A model generated the notes under the pieces. The model was not told the DNA's origin. It was given only the letters and a program-made list of their open reading frames with translations, and did no database searches. DNA of 64,000 bases from an uncultured Serinicoccus sp. GTDB taxonomy: Bacteria; Actinomycetota; Actinomycetes; Actinomycetales; Dermatophilaceae. The stretch spans positions 124,001 through 188,000 of the forward strand of contig NZ_CANMUA010000008.1 of NCBI RefSeq assembly GCF_947500995.1, read 5' to 3'. Shown piece by piece: positions 35,305 to 43,546 of the stretch (its first letter is position 1; every line of letters starts with the position of its first letter). The position numbers and the translations under genes are program-made.

Positions 35305-36456
35305 ATGGCCTCGCCCTTCGACCTCACGCTCGAGCAGATGCGCACCCACCGCAGCGCCAAGTGGAGCCGCGTCCCCCACGACGTGCTGCCCGCGTGGACC
35401 GCCGAGATGGACGTCCGGACCGCTCCCGCGATCAGCGCCGCGCTGCACACCGCGGTCGACCGCAGCGACCTGGGGTATGCCGGGGAGCCCACCCCGGTGG
35501 TCGACGCCTTCGCCGGTTTCGCCCGAGACGTCTGGGGCTGGGAGACCCAGGGCACCCCGGGGCGGGTGCGACTGTTCGCCGACGTCGGCCAGGCCGCCAA
35601 GGAGACCCTGCGCGCGCTCACCTCGCCCGGGGACGCGGTGGTCCTCAACCCGCCGGTCTACCTCTCGTTCTACCCGTGGCTGCGCGACCTGGGCCTCGAG
35701 GCGCTCGAGGTGCCGATGCTCGACGTGGCCGACGGCGGCCGGCTGGACCTGGAGGGGATGGGCCGCGCCCTCGCCGGCGGCGCCCGGGTCGTGCTGCTGT
35801 GCAGCCCGCACAACCCGCTGGGCTACGTCTACCCGCGTGAGGAGCTGGCCGCGCTCGCGGACCTCGCCGCGCAGCACGACGCGGTCGTCATCGCCGACGA
35901 GATCCACGCCCCGCTCGTGCACCCCGGCAGCCCGCGGCCCTTCGTGCCGTTCCTCACCGTGAGCGAGGCGGCCCGGCAGGTCGGGATCGCGCTGCACTCG
36001 CCGTCGAAGGCGTGGAACACCGCCGGCCTCAAGCTGGCGCTCGGCGTCACCGCCGTCGAGGGGAGGTGGCCGGCGCGTCAGCCGGAGACCGACTGGGCGC
36101 CGAGCATCCTGGGGCAGGTCGCCGCGGTCGCCGCCTACACGGACGGACGCGACTGGCTGGCCGCGGCCGTCGCCGAGATCGAGGCGCGCACCCGGTCGCT
36201 GCCCGCCCTCCTGGCCGAGCACCTGCCGGGCGTGCGGTTCACGCCCGGCCACGCGTCCTACCTCGCCTGGCTGGACTGCCGCGACCTCGGCCTCGGCGAC
36301 GACCCGGCCCAGACCTTCCTGGAGCGCGGCCGGGTGCTGCTCTCACCAGGCCCGGCCTTCGGCGCCGGCGGCACCGGCTTCGCCCGCCTCAACATCGGCA
36401 CCAGCGAGGAGCTCGTGCAGGAGGCCGTCCGTCGCATGGCCTCCGCCCTCACCTGA
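35305..36456 (+). CDS. PLP-dependent aminotransferase / C-S lyase (MalY/PatB type)
   Basis: Fold-type I PLP enzyme of 383 residues. The N-terminal KWSRVPHDVLPAWTAEMDV is typical of MalY/PatB cystathionine beta-lyases. The PLP lysine is Lys235 in HSPSKAWNTAGLK and Asp198 lies in ADEIHAPL; CSPHNPLG is the phosphate-side loop. These enzymes cleave cystathionine or S-conjugates, and some act as aminotransferases. GAGGCT at 35293-35298 is six bases before the ATG and may be a variant -10. Divergent from the GH32 gene. Confidence 0.88.
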   Translation: MASPFDLTLEQMRTHRSAKWSRVPHDVLPAWTAEMDVRTAPAISAALHTAVDRSDLGYAGEPTPVVDAFAGFARDVWGWETQGTPGRVRLFADVGQAAKETLRALTSPGDAVVLNPPVYLSFYPWLRDLGLEALEVPMLDVADGGRLDLEGMGRALAGGARVVLLCSPHNPLGYVYPREELAALADLAAQHDAVVIADEIHAPLVHPGSPRPFVPFLTVSEAARQVGIALHSPSKAWNTAGLKLALGVTAVEGRWPARQPETDWAPSILGQVAAVAAYTDGRDWLAAAVAEIEARTRSLPALLAEHLPGVRFTPGHASYLAWLDCRDLGLGDDPAQTFLERGRVLLSPGPAFGAGGTGFARLNIGTSEELVQEAVRRMASALT

Positions 36457-36462
36457 ACCACC

Positions 36463-36521
36463 CCGCACCGGACGCGCGCACAGACCGCACCGGACGCGCG
36501 GCCGGACCGCACCGGGCGCTC
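36463..36521. repeat. three 22-bp-period direct repeats (family also at 62957)
   Basis: Core CCGCACCGGACGCGCG at 36463-36478 and 36485-36500, and a diverged third copy from 36507, spaced 22 bp. It sits between convergent genes, just after the aminotransferase stop. The reverse complement of the same core, again with 22-bp spacing, occurs at 62957-62994. Confidence 0.7.
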
Positions 36522-36553
36522 AGGACGCCCACCACCCGCAGGTATGCCGTTCC

Positions 36554-37819
36554 TCACGCCTCCCGCGGAGGCGTCACCTTGCTGCGCGCGTAGCGGAAGG
36601 GTTCGCGCGGGGGTCGGGTGAGCAGGTCGGCGGTGAAGCGGCTGCGGGCCAGCAGGACGAGCAACCCGGCGATCGCGAAGCAGGCGGCGGCCACCCCCCA
36701 GGTGAGCGGGAAGCCCACCGCCTGCGAGAGACCGCCGAGCAGCGCCGGCCCCAGCGCGCCGCCCGCGAAGGCCCCCGCCTGGACCGCGCCCGAGGCCTGG
36801 GCGGGGTTGTCCCGGCCGAGGCGCGCCACGGCATACAGGAGGAGGCCGGGCCAGGACCAGCCGATGCTGAAGGCCAGCAGCCCGAAGACCCACACGGCCC
36901 AGGGCTGGGCCACCACCAGGCCGGCGCAGGCCAGGGCGCCGACCCCCATCTGGGTGGCGACGACCGGCAGGTTGGCCCCGTGGCGGTGGTCCGCCCGCCA
37001 GCCGGAGAAGACCCGGACCGCGATCGAGCCGCCCGAGCCGAGGGCCATGAGCACCCCGGTCTGAGACGGGGTGAGGCCGACCTCGAAGCCCCACGAGGCG
37101 GCGAAGGCGCCGACGAAGTTGGCGGCCGCGCTGGCGAAGGTGATCGCCAGCGCCGCGAGCACGAGCGGGAGGGTCGGCGGCGACTCCATCAGCTCCGGGA
37201 GCGAGACCGGCGCGCCGGCCCCACGTCGGCCTCTCCGGTGTTCCCGGACGAGCACGGCCACGGCCCCGCCCACGACCACCGCCCCCAGAGCGGCGGTGAT
37301 GACGAAGGTGGACCGCCACCCCCAGATCGCGCCGGTCGTCGGGACCGCCAGCCCGCCGAGCATGATGGCGAGGGGCACCGCCGACTGCTTCACCCCGAAG
37401 CCCAGGCCCCGACGCCCGGGCGGCAGCGTGCGCGCCATGAGCAGGTTGGCGGTCGCCTGCGAGGCGGCGTTGCCGAGGCCGAGCAGGACCATGACGAGCA
37501 TGAGCGTCCACCAGCCGCGGGCCAGCGTCGTCATGGCGACCCCGCCGCAGGACACGAGCAGGCCAGCGGCGAGCAGCAGGCGGCCACGCCCCAGCCGATC
37601 GACCACCCCGGAGGTCGACAGCGTGGCGACCGCCGCCGTCGCGAAGAAGACGCTGACGGCCACCCCGAAGGCCCCCAGCCCCAGCCCGAGGTCCTCGCGG
37701 ATGCGGACGGCCTGGGCGCCCAGGAGGAACGGCGGGATGGCGCCCAGTGTGGTGATCGCGGAGGCGAGCACCATCACCAGGGCGGAACGACCGCGACGAG
37801 GGGCTGCTGGCCTGACCAC
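36554..37819 (-). CDS. MFS transporter, 12 TM, unknown substrate
   Basis: Membrane transporter of 421 residues resembling YcaD/CynX-like or nitrate-type MFS carriers. TM1 begins VMVLASAITTLGAIPPFLLGAQ; motif A is degenerate (SGVVDRLGRGRLLLAAG). The GTG at 37819 is chosen because a purine-rich AGAGGGGG lies upstream and later Met codons fall inside TM1. No regulator or enzyme neighbour hints at substrate. It shares strand with the SLC13 gene upstream, 56 bp away, and could be co-transcribed. Confidence 0.78.
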   Translation of the reverse strand: MVRPAAPRRGRSALVMVLASAITTLGAIPPFLLGAQAVRIREDLGLGLGAFGVAVSVFFATAAVATLSTSGVVDRLGRGRLLLAAGLLVSCGGVAMTTLARGWWTLMLVMVLLGLGNAASQATANLLMARTLPPGRRGLGFGVKQSAVPLAIMLGGLAVPTTGAIWGWRSTFVITAALGAVVVGGAVAVLVREHRRGRRGAGAPVSLPELMESPPTLPLVLAALAITFASAAANFVGAFAASWGFEVGLTPSQTGVLMALGSGGSIAVRVFSGWRADHRHGANLPVVATQMGVGALACAGLVVAQPWAVWVFGLLAFSIGWSWPGLLLYAVARLGRDNPAQASGAVQAGAFAGGALGPALLGGLSQAVGFPLTWGVAAACFAIAGLLVLLARSRFTADLLTRPPREPFRYARSKVTPPREA

Positions 37820-37875
37820 GCGGGCGCGTCGCCCCCTCTCTGCCGTCGTGCGGTATGCCGCCCGCCGGCTCCCTC

Positions 37876-39495
37876 CTAGAGCACCAGACCCAGGGCGAAG
37901 GGTCCGATCAGCACCGTGAAGAGGGTGATGAGGACCACGCCGACGACGTTGAGGACGATTCCACCACGGGCCATCTCCTGGATCTTCACCGCCCCCGTGC
38001 CGAAGACGATGGCGTTGGGCGGGGTGCCGACCGGCAGCATGAAGGCGCAGGTCGCGGCCAGCGCCGCCGGGATGAGCAGCGTCATCGGGTCGACGCCGAT
38101 GCCCACGGCGACACCGCCGAGCACCGGGATGAAGGTCGCGGCGGTGGCGGTGTTGCTGGTCACCTCGGTGAGGAACAGCACGATGGTCACGACGGCCGCG
38201 AGCAGCAGCACGATCGGGAGCGCCCCCAGGCCGGTCACCTGGGTGCCGAACCACTCGTCGAGCCCGGTGCCGGCCACCGCGGCGGCGAGGCTCAGGCCAC
38301 CGCCGAAGAGGAGCAGCACCCCCCAGGGCAGACCTTCCTCCGCGTCGTCCCACTCCAGCGTCATCCGGCCCTCGCGGTCACCGGGCACGAGGAAGAGGAC
38401 CAGGCCGGCACCGATGGCGATGGCGGTGTCGTCGAGCTCGCCCAGCCACGCCGCGTTCTCCGCGAGGACAGGGATGTTGGCCAGCAGGCCGGGGACGATC
38501 CACAGGAAGGCGGCACCGCAGAAGACGGTGAGCACGACCTTCTCGCCCTGGCTCATCGGCCCCAGCTGGTCGATCTCGTGGTCGATGAGGTCGCGCCCGC
38601 CGGGGATCTCCTGCAGCTTGAAGCGGAACATGAGCCGGGTGATGAGCAACCACGCGAGTCCGATGAAGACGACGACGATGGGCACACCCAGCAGCATCCA
38701 GGCCAGGAAGCCGACCTCCTGGTCGAGCTCGTCGGCGAGGTAGCCGGCGACGATGGCGTTGGGCGGGCTGCCGAGCAGGGTGCCCAGCCCGCCGATGGAG
38801 GCGGCCCACGCGATCGAGAGGACGAGGGCGACGCCGAAGAGGCGGACGTCCGGGTCGTTGACGACGTCGCTCACCGCGCGTCCCTGACCCACCTCCTCGG
38901 CCAGGTCCCCGTCGGCCACGGGGGCCGAGGCCGAGGCCGCCTGCCTGCTGTTCTCCACGACGAGGGCGAGCACCGAGATGCCGATCGGCAGCATCATCAG
39001 GGTGGTCGCGGTGTTGGAGACCCACATCGACAGGAAGGCGGTGGAGATCATCATCCCGAGGATGATGCGCCGCGGGTGGGTGCCGACCCGGCGCAGCGTG
39101 AGCAGGGCGATGCGCCGGTGGAGGTTCCACTTCTGCATGGCGATGGCGATGAGGAAGCCGCCGAGGAAGAGGAAGACGATGGAGTTGGCGTAGGGGGCCG
39201 TCGCGTCCGCCACCCCGAGACCGGTGAGCGGCGGGATGAGCACGATCGGCAGCAACGAGGTCGCTGCCAGCGGGATCGCCTCGGTCATCCACCAGACGGC
39301 CATGAGCACCGCCACCGCCGCGACGAAGCGCGCGTCGCCGGACATGTCCGCCCCGCCGAGCAGCAGGTAGACCAGCGCGGCGAGACCCACGCCCCCGAGC
39401 CGGAAGGCCCAGGTCCGTCCGGCCGGCCGGGGTGGTTCGCGGTCGCTCGGCTCGTAGTCGTACTCGCCCTGCTCCCGCACGACCTGACCGCTCAT
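37876..39495 (-). CDS. SLC13/DASS-family sodium-dependent anion symporter
   Basis: Carrier of 539 residues for dicarboxylates, citrate or sulfate. Both SNT motifs of the family are present: VSNTATT (Ser160-Asn161-Thr162) and TSNTATAATF near 447, each in re-entrant hairpin context. ALPIGTP-like loops appear as GSPPNAI and GTPPNAIVFG. The N-terminal 30 residues are charged and tyrosine-rich, and a 30-residue acidic loop near 190-215 is longer than usual. Divergent from the saccharopine-dehydrogenase-like gene. Substrate cannot be fixed from sequence reading. Confidence 0.88.
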   Translation of the reverse strand: MSGQVVREQGEYDYEPSDREPPRPAGRTWAFRLGGVGLAALVYLLLGGADMSGDARFVAAVAVLMAVWWMTEAIPLAATSLLPIVLIPPLTGLGVADATAPYANSIVFLFLGGFLIAIAMQKWNLHRRIALLTLRRVGTHPRRIILGMMISTAFLSMWVSNTATTLMMLPIGISVLALVVENSRQAASASAPVADGDLAEEVGQGRAVSDVVNDPDVRLFGVALVLSIAWAASIGGLGTLLGSPPNAIVAGYLADELDQEVGFLAWMLLGVPIVVVFIGLAWLLITRLMFRFKLQEIPGGRDLIDHEIDQLGPMSQGEKVVLTVFCGAAFLWIVPGLLANIPVLAENAAWLGELDDTAIAIGAGLVLFLVPGDREGRMTLEWDDAEEGLPWGVLLLFGGGLSLAAAVAGTGLDEWFGTQVTGLGALPIVLLLAAVVTIVLFLTEVTSNTATAATFIPVLGGVAVGIGVDPMTLLIPAALAATCAFMLPVGTPPNAIVFGTGAVKIQEMARGGIVLNVVGVVLITLFTVLIGPFALGLVL

Positions 39496-39606
39496 CCGTC
39501 CAGCCCCTCTCACGCCGATGTGACCGGCTCAACCTAGCGCACGACCGCTCCTGATCGACGCACGTTGACGCAAGGAGAAGGTGGGAGTCGGCATACCCTT
39601 GGAGGC

Positions 39607-40641
39607 ATGAGTCGTCCCCATCTGTGGATCCGCGCCGAGGCCCGTCCGGGCGAGCAGCGCGTGCCGATCGTCCCCGCTGATGCCGCCCGGCTGGTGGCCG
39701 ACGGGTATGTCGTGACGGTCGAGGAGTCGCCCAGCCGGGTCGTCGACCTCGAGGACTACGTCGAGGCCGGGTGCTCGGTGGCGCCGTACGGGTCGTGGAT
39801 CGACGCGCCCGAGGGCGCGGTCGTCGTCGGGATCAAGGAGCTGCCGGAGGACCCGGCCGACCTCGCGCACACCCACGTCTTCTTCGCGCACGCCTACAAG
39901 GGGCAGGAGGGTGCCGACGTCACGCTGGACCGGTTCCGGCGCGGTGGCGGCGAGCTGCTGGACGTGGAGTACCTCACGCTCGACGGCCGGCGCGTCGTCG
40001 CCTTCGGGTTCTGGGCGGGGTATGTCGGCGCCGCCCTCTCCGTGCTGCGGCACCGCGGTCTGCTGGACGGCGGGGTCGCCCCCATGGCCAGGGAGGACCT
40101 GGACGCGCAGCTGCGCAGCAGCGCCGAGGGGCGCGACCCGGAGCGGGCGCTGGTCATCGGCTCTCGGGGACGGTCCGGGCGCGGGGCGGTCGAGGCGCTC
40201 GAGCTCGCCGGGTGCGCGGTGACGCGCTGGGACCGTGCGGACACCGTCGAGCTGGACAAGGCGGCCCTGCTCGAGCACGACATCCTCGTCAACTGCGTGG
40301 TGAGCAACACCCCCCGGGAACCGTTCGTCACCCCGGCCGACGTCCCGGTGCCGCGGCGCCTGCGCACCATCGGCGACGTGACCTGCGACGTCACCTCGGA
40401 CAACAACCTGCTGCCCGTGAACACGGCCATCACCTCGTGGGCCGAGCCCGTGCGCGACGTGGGCACGGCCGGGCACCCGCTCGACGTCATCGCCATCGAC
40501 AACCTGCCCTCGCTGCTGCCGCTGGAGTCCTCCGTCAGCTTCTCCGCCGAGCTCACCCCGCTGCTGGAGGACCTCGCCGAGCGGCGCGGCCCGTGGGCCG
40601 CGAGCCTGGAGTGGTTCCGCCGGCACGTGCCGACGGACTGA
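39607..40641 (+). CDS. saccharopine/lysine dehydrogenase (LYS1-like) family enzyme
   Basis: NAD(P)-dependent enzyme of 344 residues of the alanine dehydrogenase/saccharopine dehydrogenase (L-lysine-forming) fold. N-terminal WIRAEARPGEQRVPIVPADA and GCSVAPYGSWIDAPEGAVVVGIKELPEDP match the family, as do HAYKGQ and the C-terminal DNLPSLLP. The nucleotide-binding loop is GSRGRSGRGAVEAL. Whether it makes or degrades saccharopine, or acts on another imine, is not settled. ATG 39607 is preceded by GGAGG, and TACCCT at 39594-39599 lies 7 nt upstream. A 32-bp tandem array follows its stop. Confidence 0.85.
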   Translation: MSRPHLWIRAEARPGEQRVPIVPADAARLVADGYVVTVEESPSRVVDLEDYVEAGCSVAPYGSWIDAPEGAVVVGIKELPEDPADLAHTHVFFAHAYKGQEGADVTLDRFRRGGGELLDVEYLTLDGRRVVAFGFWAGYVGAALSVLRHRGLLDGGVAPMAREDLDAQLRSSAEGRDPERALVIGSRGRSGRGAVEALELAGCAVTRWDRADTVELDKAALLEHDILVNCVVSNTPREPFVTPADVPVPRRLRTIGDVTCDVTSDNNLLPVNTAITSWAEPVRDVGTAGHPLDVIAIDNLPSLLPLESSVSFSAELTPLLEDLAERRGPWAASLEWFRRHVPTD

Positions 40642-40664
40642 GGCGCGACCCCCAGCGGGCGGGA

Positions 40665-40792
40665 CCCCACCGGGCGTCGCACATGGTTGCCTGACACCCC
40701 ACCGGGCGTCGCGCATGGTTGCCTGACACCCCACCGGGCGTCGCACATGGTTGCCTGACACCCCACCGGGCGTCGCGCCTGGTTGTCGCCCG
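40665..40792. repeat. 32-bp tandem repeat array A, four units
   Basis: Unit starts at 40665, 40697, 40729 and 40761 with exact 32-bp period. Each unit begins CCCCACCGGGCGTCGC and continues ACATGGTTGCCTGACA with single-base variation (CGCATGG, CGCCTGG). The last unit degenerates. It fills the gap between two convergent genes. The same period and a related consensus recur in array B at 57725-57884. Confidence 0.88.
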
Positions 40793-40794
40793 GG

Positions 40795-41370
40795 TCAGCG
40801 CTTCTGCGTCCAGCGCCATCCGCGCGGCGGCTTGGACCCGTCGTCTGGCGGCATCGTCCGGACCCGCACGTCCCCGAGCAGGCTGGTCGCGTTGACCCGC
40901 ACGCACGCCCCGGTCTCGGGCACCCCCTGGGCCGCAGGGTCGACGTCGTGGCGCAGTCCCCCGAGCAGGGTGAAGCCCTGCAGCTCCACCCGGGTCCCCG
41001 CCGGCACGACGATCTTGACATCGCCCATCCCGGTGTAGGTCGTGATGTCCAGGGTCTCCCCGGGCCCGAGCACCTCGCGGAGGTCCAGCTTGACGTCGCC
41101 GAGGAACATCATGAGCGTGGTCCGCTCGGCGACCTGCCAGGACCCGGTGCGGGTGATGTCGCCCATGAGCGTGCCCAGCGTCTGGCTCGGCTGGCGGTGC
41201 GGTGCGGGGGCGCCTGCCGACGCGGACGGGGCGGGCCGGTCCCACACCTCCTCGCGCGGCACGGGCCGCTCCCCCGGCTGGGGGATCGCCGGTCGCCACT
41301 CGGGCGGGACCTCGGACGGACCGTCGGACGGACCCTGGGGCGACGGACCGGGAGTGGTGGGGTTCGCCAT
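40795..41370 (-). CDS. LiaF/YvqF C-terminal-like cell-wall-response domain protein
   Basis: Protein of 191 residues. The first 70 are proline-rich and probably disordered, preceding a beta-helical DUF2154/LiaF-C-like domain: LMGDITRTGSWQVAERTTLMMFLGDVKLDL, then GMGDVKIVVPAGTRVELQGFTLLGG. The GDV/GGL repeats are the family mark. No TM segments. LiaF proteins modulate envelope-stress kinases, but many actinobacterial members are stand-alone DUF1707-like proteins. TAGGGT at 41378-41383 lies 7 nt before the ATG, so the mRNA may be leaderless. Confidence 0.78.
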   Translation of the reverse strand: MANPTTPGPSPQGPSDGPSEVPPEWRPAIPQPGERPVPREEVWDRPAPSASAGAPAPHRQPSQTLGTLMGDITRTGSWQVAERTTLMMFLGDVKLDLREVLGPGETLDITTYTGMGDVKIVVPAGTRVELQGFTLLGGLRHDVDPAAQGVPETGACVRVNATSLLGDVRVRTMPPDDGSKPPRGWRWTQKR

Positions 41371-41417
41371 ACCTCCCACCCTAGCCGCGGTCACGGAGCG
41401 GCAGCGGTGACAGCGGG

Positions 41418-42653
41418 TCAGCGGAAGGCGCTGGTGCCCGTGACCGCCCGGCCGACGAGGAGGGACTGGACGGTGCGGCTGCCCTCGTAGGTGTACGTCG
41501 CCTCGAGGTCGGCGAAGTGTCGCGCGACGTGGTGGTCGAGCAGGATGCCGTTGCCGCCGAGCATGTCGCGGGCGGTCGCCACGACCTCACGGGCCGCCGT
41601 CGTCGTGTGCAGCTTGGCCATCGCGGCGTGCTCGATGGTGCAGCGCCCCTGGTCCTGCAGCTGGCTCATCCTCGTGCACATGAGCTGCATCGAGGTGATG
41701 AGGGTGACCATCCGCGCGAGGTCGTCCTGGATGAGCTGGTTCTTGGCCAGCGGGCGGCCGAACTGCTCTCGGCGCAGGGCATAGGTGAGCGCGCCCTCGT
41801 AGGCCGCGACCGCGTGGCCGATCGCCTCCCACGCCACCGCCTGGCGGGACCGGGCCAGCACCCGGTTGGTGTCGGCGAAGGTGCGGGCCTCCGCGAGGCG
41901 GTTCTCGGCCGGGACCCGCACCCCGTCGAGGCGGATGTGGGCCTGCCACACCCCGCGGTTGCTGATCTTGCCGTCGATGACCTGCGCGTCCCAGCCGTCC
42001 AGCTGCTGCGGCGACTCGACGACGAAACCGCCCACGTCGCCGTCGTCGTCCCGCGCCCAGACCACCACCAGGTCGGCCACGGAGCCGTTGCCGATCCACC
42101 GCTTGGCCCCGTCGAGCACCCAGTGGTCGCCGTCCCGGTGCGCCCGCGTCTCCATGCTGACCACGTCCGAGCCGTGGGTCGGCTCGGTGAGGGCGACGGC
42201 ACCGACCGTCTCCACGCGCGCCATCCCCGGCAGCCAGCGCTGCCGCTGCTCCTCGCTGCCCAGCAGGTGCACCGAGGTCATCGCCAGCCCGGAGTGGACC
42301 GCGTTGACGGTCGCGATGGAGCCGTCCCCCCGGGCCAGCTCGGCGCACATCACCCCGTCGGCGAGCGCCGACACCCCCGCGCAGCCGTAGCCCTCGATCG
42401 AGGCCCCGGCGACCCGCGTGGCGGCATACCCCGGCAGCATCTCGGCGGGGTACCTCGCGGCCTCCCACCACTCCTGCGCGGCCGGCACGACCGCCTCGTC
42501 GCACCAGCGGCGCACCCCGTCGCGCATCGCGCGCTCCTGCTCGGTGAGCAGCTCGTCCAGGTGGAGGAAGTCGGTCCCGCGGGCGAGCCCCAGGTCGGCA
42601 CCCTCCGGCACCCCACGGTCTGACTCGGGCATCGGCTCCGGCGCGTCGCTCAT
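41418..42653 (-). CDS. acyl-CoA dehydrogenase (glutaryl-CoA dehydrogenase-like)
   Basis: FAD flavoprotein of 411 residues that introduces a 2,3 double bond into an acyl-CoA. FAD/substrate motifs VGAVALTEPTHGSD and GAKRWIGNG are present, and the C-terminal TYEGSRTVQSLLVGRAV carries the catalytic Glu near 390 at the position used by glutaryl-CoA and isovaleryl-type enzymes. Chain-length specificity is not readable. TACCCT at 42660-42665 lies 6 nt upstream of the ATG. It follows the PIG-L and acyl-CoA synthetase genes on the same strand, and may act with the latter on fatty or aromatic acids (inference). Confidence 0.9.
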   Translation of the reverse strand: MSDAPEPMPESDRGVPEGADLGLARGTDFLHLDELLTEQERAMRDGVRRWCDEAVVPAAQEWWEAARYPAEMLPGYAATRVAGASIEGYGCAGVSALADGVMCAELARGDGSIATVNAVHSGLAMTSVHLLGSEEQRQRWLPGMARVETVGAVALTEPTHGSDVVSMETRAHRDGDHWVLDGAKRWIGNGSVADLVVVWARDDDGDVGGFVVESPQQLDGWDAQVIDGKISNRGVWQAHIRLDGVRVPAENRLAEARTFADTNRVLARSRQAVAWEAIGHAVAAYEGALTYALRREQFGRPLAKNQLIQDDLARMVTLITSMQLMCTRMSQLQDQGRCTIEHAAMAKLHTTTAAREVVATARDMLGGNGILLDHHVARHFADLEATYTYEGSRTVQSLLVGRAVTGTSAFR

Positions 42654-42685
42654 CCTCCGAGGGTATGCCGCACGACCGCCGCCCC

Positions 42686-43483
42686 TCAGGCCAGGGGATG
42701 CGCGTGGGTCAGGCCGGGCGCGCGGCCCGGCTCGATGAACCACTCGTCGCCGAACATCGCCGCGAACTGCTCGGAGGGCATGCCGAGCATCCACCCGACG
42801 TCCTCCTGGCTGGCGTGCGCGGAGAGGGCCGCCCGCTTGGTGGCCATGACCTCGCGCACGTCGACGTGCCAGTGGATCTCCGCCTCCGGGGTGCCCATGG
42901 GGTTGCCGTCGTCGGCCGGGCCGTCGGGGTCGAAGTCCTCGTCCTCGCCGATGGTGCCGGCCTGCCTGGCCGCCTCGACCATGCGACGGACGTGGTCGCG
43001 GTTCATGGTGTTCTCCAGCAGCCGCGGGCGGCGGGCGGCCAGCTCCGCGGCCCGGTGCGCGACCGCGTGCACCTTGACGTGGTCGGGGTGGCCGTAGCCC
43101 CCGTGCCAGTCGTAGCCGACGAGGACGTCGGCGTCCTCCTCGTCGAGGACCGCCGCGAGCCGACGTGCCGCCTCGTCGGTGTCCGCGGCGTGGAAGGACT
43201 GCTCGTGGGCGTTCTGCTCCCACCCGGTCATGCCCGAGTCGGCGTACCCCAGCCAGGCGATGCGGTCCGTCCCCAGCACCTGGCCGGCGGCCTGCGCCTC
43301 GGCGCGCCGCCGGTCCACCACGGTCTCGCCCTCGCGCAGGTCCGGCGGCAGCGTCCCGTGGTCGCCGTGGGTGGCGAAGACGATGACCACGCGGTGGCCG
43401 GCGTCGACGGCCAGCCGCGTCGTGCCGGCGGTGCCGCTGGCCTCGTCGTCGGGATGGGCGTGCAGGAGGACGATCGTGCTCAC
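42686..43483 (-). CDS. PIG-L (LmbE) family zinc deacetylase, MshB-like
   Basis: Zinc-dependent N-deacetylase/amidase fold of 265 residues. Zinc motifs are HAHPDDE at 8-14 and HGGYGHPDHVKVH near 127-138. This family includes MshB and Mca of mycothiol metabolism and various GlcNAc deacetylases. The insert with acidic and Asp/Gly-rich text before NPMGTPEAEIHWHVDV resembles other actinobacterial PIG-L proteins not proven to act on mycothiol. GTG start at 43483; TATCGT at 43490-43495 is 6 nt upstream, suggesting a leaderless transcript. Confidence 0.87.
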   Translation of the reverse strand: MSTIVLLHAHPDDEASGTAGTTRLAVDAGHRVVIVFATHGDHGTLPPDLREGETVVDRRRAEAQAAGQVLGTDRIAWLGYADSGMTGWEQNAHEQSFHAADTDEAARRLAAVLDEEDADVLVGYDWHGGYGHPDHVKVHAVAHRAAELAARRPRLLENTMNRDHVRRMVEAARQAGTIGEDEDFDPDGPADDGNPMGTPEAEIHWHVDVREVMATKRAALSAHASQEDVGWMLGMPSEQFAAMFGDEWFIEPGRAPGLTHAHPLA

Positions 43484-43546
43484 GTGCTCACGATAGGTCG
43501 ACCCACCGACAGGCCCACCATCCGCGGCCGTGCCCGCCCGGGGGCC

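Noticed and set aside
40665-40792. CRISPR array
   Set aside because: Period is 32 bp with the whole unit repeated and no unique spacers; no cas genes anywhere in the window.
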